Positions 21,213-22,090 of a stretch of DNA of 22,090 nucleotides are shown piece by piece. Location of the stretch: assembly GCA_045644665.1 (NCBI GenBank), contig JAZRHH010000004.1:1-22090 (forward strand), in the 5' to 3' direction. The notes beneath the pieces were generated by a model. The model was given only the letters and a program-made list of their open reading frames with translations, did not search any database and was not told where the DNA came from. Position numbers and translations under genes: made by a program. Positions within the stretch are counted from its first letter, which is position 1. Every line of letters starts with the position of its first letter. The DNA comes from RGIG9115 sp045644665 (GTDB taxonomy: Bacteria > Bacillota > Clostridia > UBA1381).

Positions 21213-21383
21213 TTAGTCCTCTACAGGAGCGCCAACAGGACATACGCCTGCACAGCTTCCGCATTCGATACAAGCATCTGCGTCAATAACATACTTGTCA
21301 TCTCCTTCGCTGATGCAGTCAACAGGACATTCAGGAGCACATGCTCCGCAGCTGATGCAATCATCTGTAATCTTATATGCCAT
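21213..21383 (-). CDS. 2[4Fe-4S] clostridial-type ferredoxin
   Basis: 56 residues with two C-x2-C-x2-C-x3-C-P motifs: C-I-S-C-G-A-C-A-P-E-C-P and C-I-E-C-G-S-C-A-G-V-C-P. This is the classic small electron carrier of anaerobes, passing electrons at low potential between oxidoreductases in the cytosol. ATG 21383 is chosen because AGGAGGTG lies 7 bases upstream; an in-frame GTG at 21404 has no such site. It is a single-gene unit closed by a strong terminator. No clear promoter is seen in the 77 bases between it and the PSP1 gene, so it may partly be read with that gene. Confidence 0.95.
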   Translation of the reverse strand: MAYKITDDCISCGACAPECPVDCISEGDDKYVIDADACIECGSCAGVCPVGAPVED

Positions 21384-21460
21384 TTTAAAACACCTCCTTA
21401 CCATAATGTGTCTTAGTTACAAATTAAATTCCAACAAGTTTTATGTCAGAAGTTTTTTGA

Positions 21461-22090
21461 CTAATTTTCTTCAAGCTCTTTTAAAAGCTCATCATCAATT
21501 TCATCATGATGACTTTGATTATTATTCTTTAACACTTTAATATCTTCACCGGAAAATTCGGTAAATCCCTGCTGTGCATCGTCCAGTCTTACATATACCT
21601 TACCTTTAAGGATATTAAGACTTTCTACCCTTCCCTTTCCTGAAGGTGTGCTTACAACTGCGCCAACCTTTGGAAGCTTTTTAAGTGCCTGTTCATATCC
21701 TTCCTGTTCATAATTAAGACAGCACATAAGCCTTCCGCAGGCTCCGGATATCTTTGTAGGATTTAAGGATAATCCCTGCTCCTTTGCCATCTTGATTGAT
21801 ACAGGAGCAAACTCACCCAAAAACTGCGAACAACATATATTTCTGCCGCATACTCCTATACTTCCAAGAGTTTTTGCCTCATCTCTTACACCAATCTGGC
21901 GAAGTTCAATTCTTGTTTTAAAAACTGTTGCCAGGTCTTTTACAAGCTCTCTGAAATCTATTCTGCCGTCTGCAGTAAAGTAGAAAAGAACTTTATTTAA
22001 ATCAAATGTATATTCAACTTCAACAAGCTTCATGTTAAGCTTGTGCTCTTTAATTTTTTTAAGACATATTTCAAAAGCTTCTTTTTCTTT
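21461..22090 (-). CDS. ricT: PSP1 domain protein, RicT/YaaT family (5' end outside window)
   Basis: 209 residues are visible; the frame stays open to the right edge, so the N-terminus is missing (family members are about 270-300 residues). The PSP1 C-terminal domain is complete: K-L-V-E-V-E-Y-T-F-D, L-F-Y-F-T-A-D-G-R-I-D-F-R-E-L, R-I-E-L-R-Q-I-G-V-R-D-E-A-K, then the cysteine motifs G-V-C-G-R-N-I-C-C and A-C-G-R-L-M-C-C-L-N-Y-E. In Bacillus, RicT (YaaT) joins RicA and RicF in an Fe-S complex that helps RNase Y processing and sporulation. The acidic tail (D-E-I-D-D-E-L-L-K-E-L-E-E-N) is outside the conserved domain. An ATG at 22033 is internal to the domain and is not the start. Confidence 0.92.
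   Translation of the reverse strand, partial: KEKEAFEICLKKIKEHKLNMKLVEVEYTFDLNKVLFYFTADGRIDFRELVKDLATVFKTRIELRQIGVRDEAKTLGSIGVCGRNICCSQFLGEFAPVSIKMAKEQGLSLNPTKISGACGRLMCCLNYEQEGYEQALKKLPKVGAVVSTPSGKGRVESLNILKGKVYVRLDDAQQGFTEFSGEDIKVLKNNNQSHHDEIDDELLKELEEN

Overview
The window looks like a chromosomal segment of a low-GC, spore-forming Firmicute of the Clostridia type. The evidence is the sporulation and germination genes (yqfC, yqfD, ylbJ, cwlD, a ricT/yaaT-type PSP1 gene), an IspG-type MEP isoprenoid gene, the clostridial bacterial-type 2[4Fe-4S] ferredoxin, strong AGGAGG ribosome sites, and TTG/GTG starts. Most of it is ordinary conserved chromosome. The accessory material is at the left edge, at the malonate transporter locus, and in one catabolic cassette next to a tRNA-Pro gene.

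Layout. 1-760: the 3' end of an unknown gene, a terminator, a truncated reading frame coupled by TAATG to a small DUF2752 membrane protein, and another terminator. 771-2980: a malonate transporter pair (madL, madM) divergent from a LysR regulator, with good sigma-A promoters on both strands and a T-N11-A box between them. 3018-9643 (minus strand): one long, tightly packed gene string read in the order yqfC, yqfD, phoH, ybeY, dgkA, era, ispG, aroQ, mgtC. It combines sporulation, rRNA maturation, lipid recycling, isoprenoid and shikimate genes. Compared with Bacillus it lacks pgpH and cdd. 9759-11492: ylbJ (+) and cwlD (-) converge on a shared terminator hairpin that includes both stop codons.

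11691-16948: a LysR regulator divergent from an Ldh2-type dehydrogenase, an RraA-type aldolase/decarboxylase, an M81 (MlrC) metallopeptidase and, after a terminator-like hairpin, a B3-like metallo-beta-lactamase-fold hydrolase. Together they look like a route that opens or hydrolyses an unknown compound and turns it into a small oxo-acid. The two divergent promoters are exact mirror images around a palindromic operator. I regard this cassette as the best candidate for an undescribed system; its substrate cannot be read from sequence. 16949-17383: non-coding DNA with a 140-bp tandem repeat carrying tRNA T-arm-like motifs, a terminator, and tRNA-Pro(GGG).

17498-22090 (minus strand): ricT (partial), ferredoxin, minD, mgsA, a Mrp/NBP35 Fe-S carrier, a C_GCAxxG_C_C redox protein and a YhcC-type radical SAM protein. 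minD stands without minC or minE, and the MgsA protein has Tyr where the family's substrate-binding His is expected.
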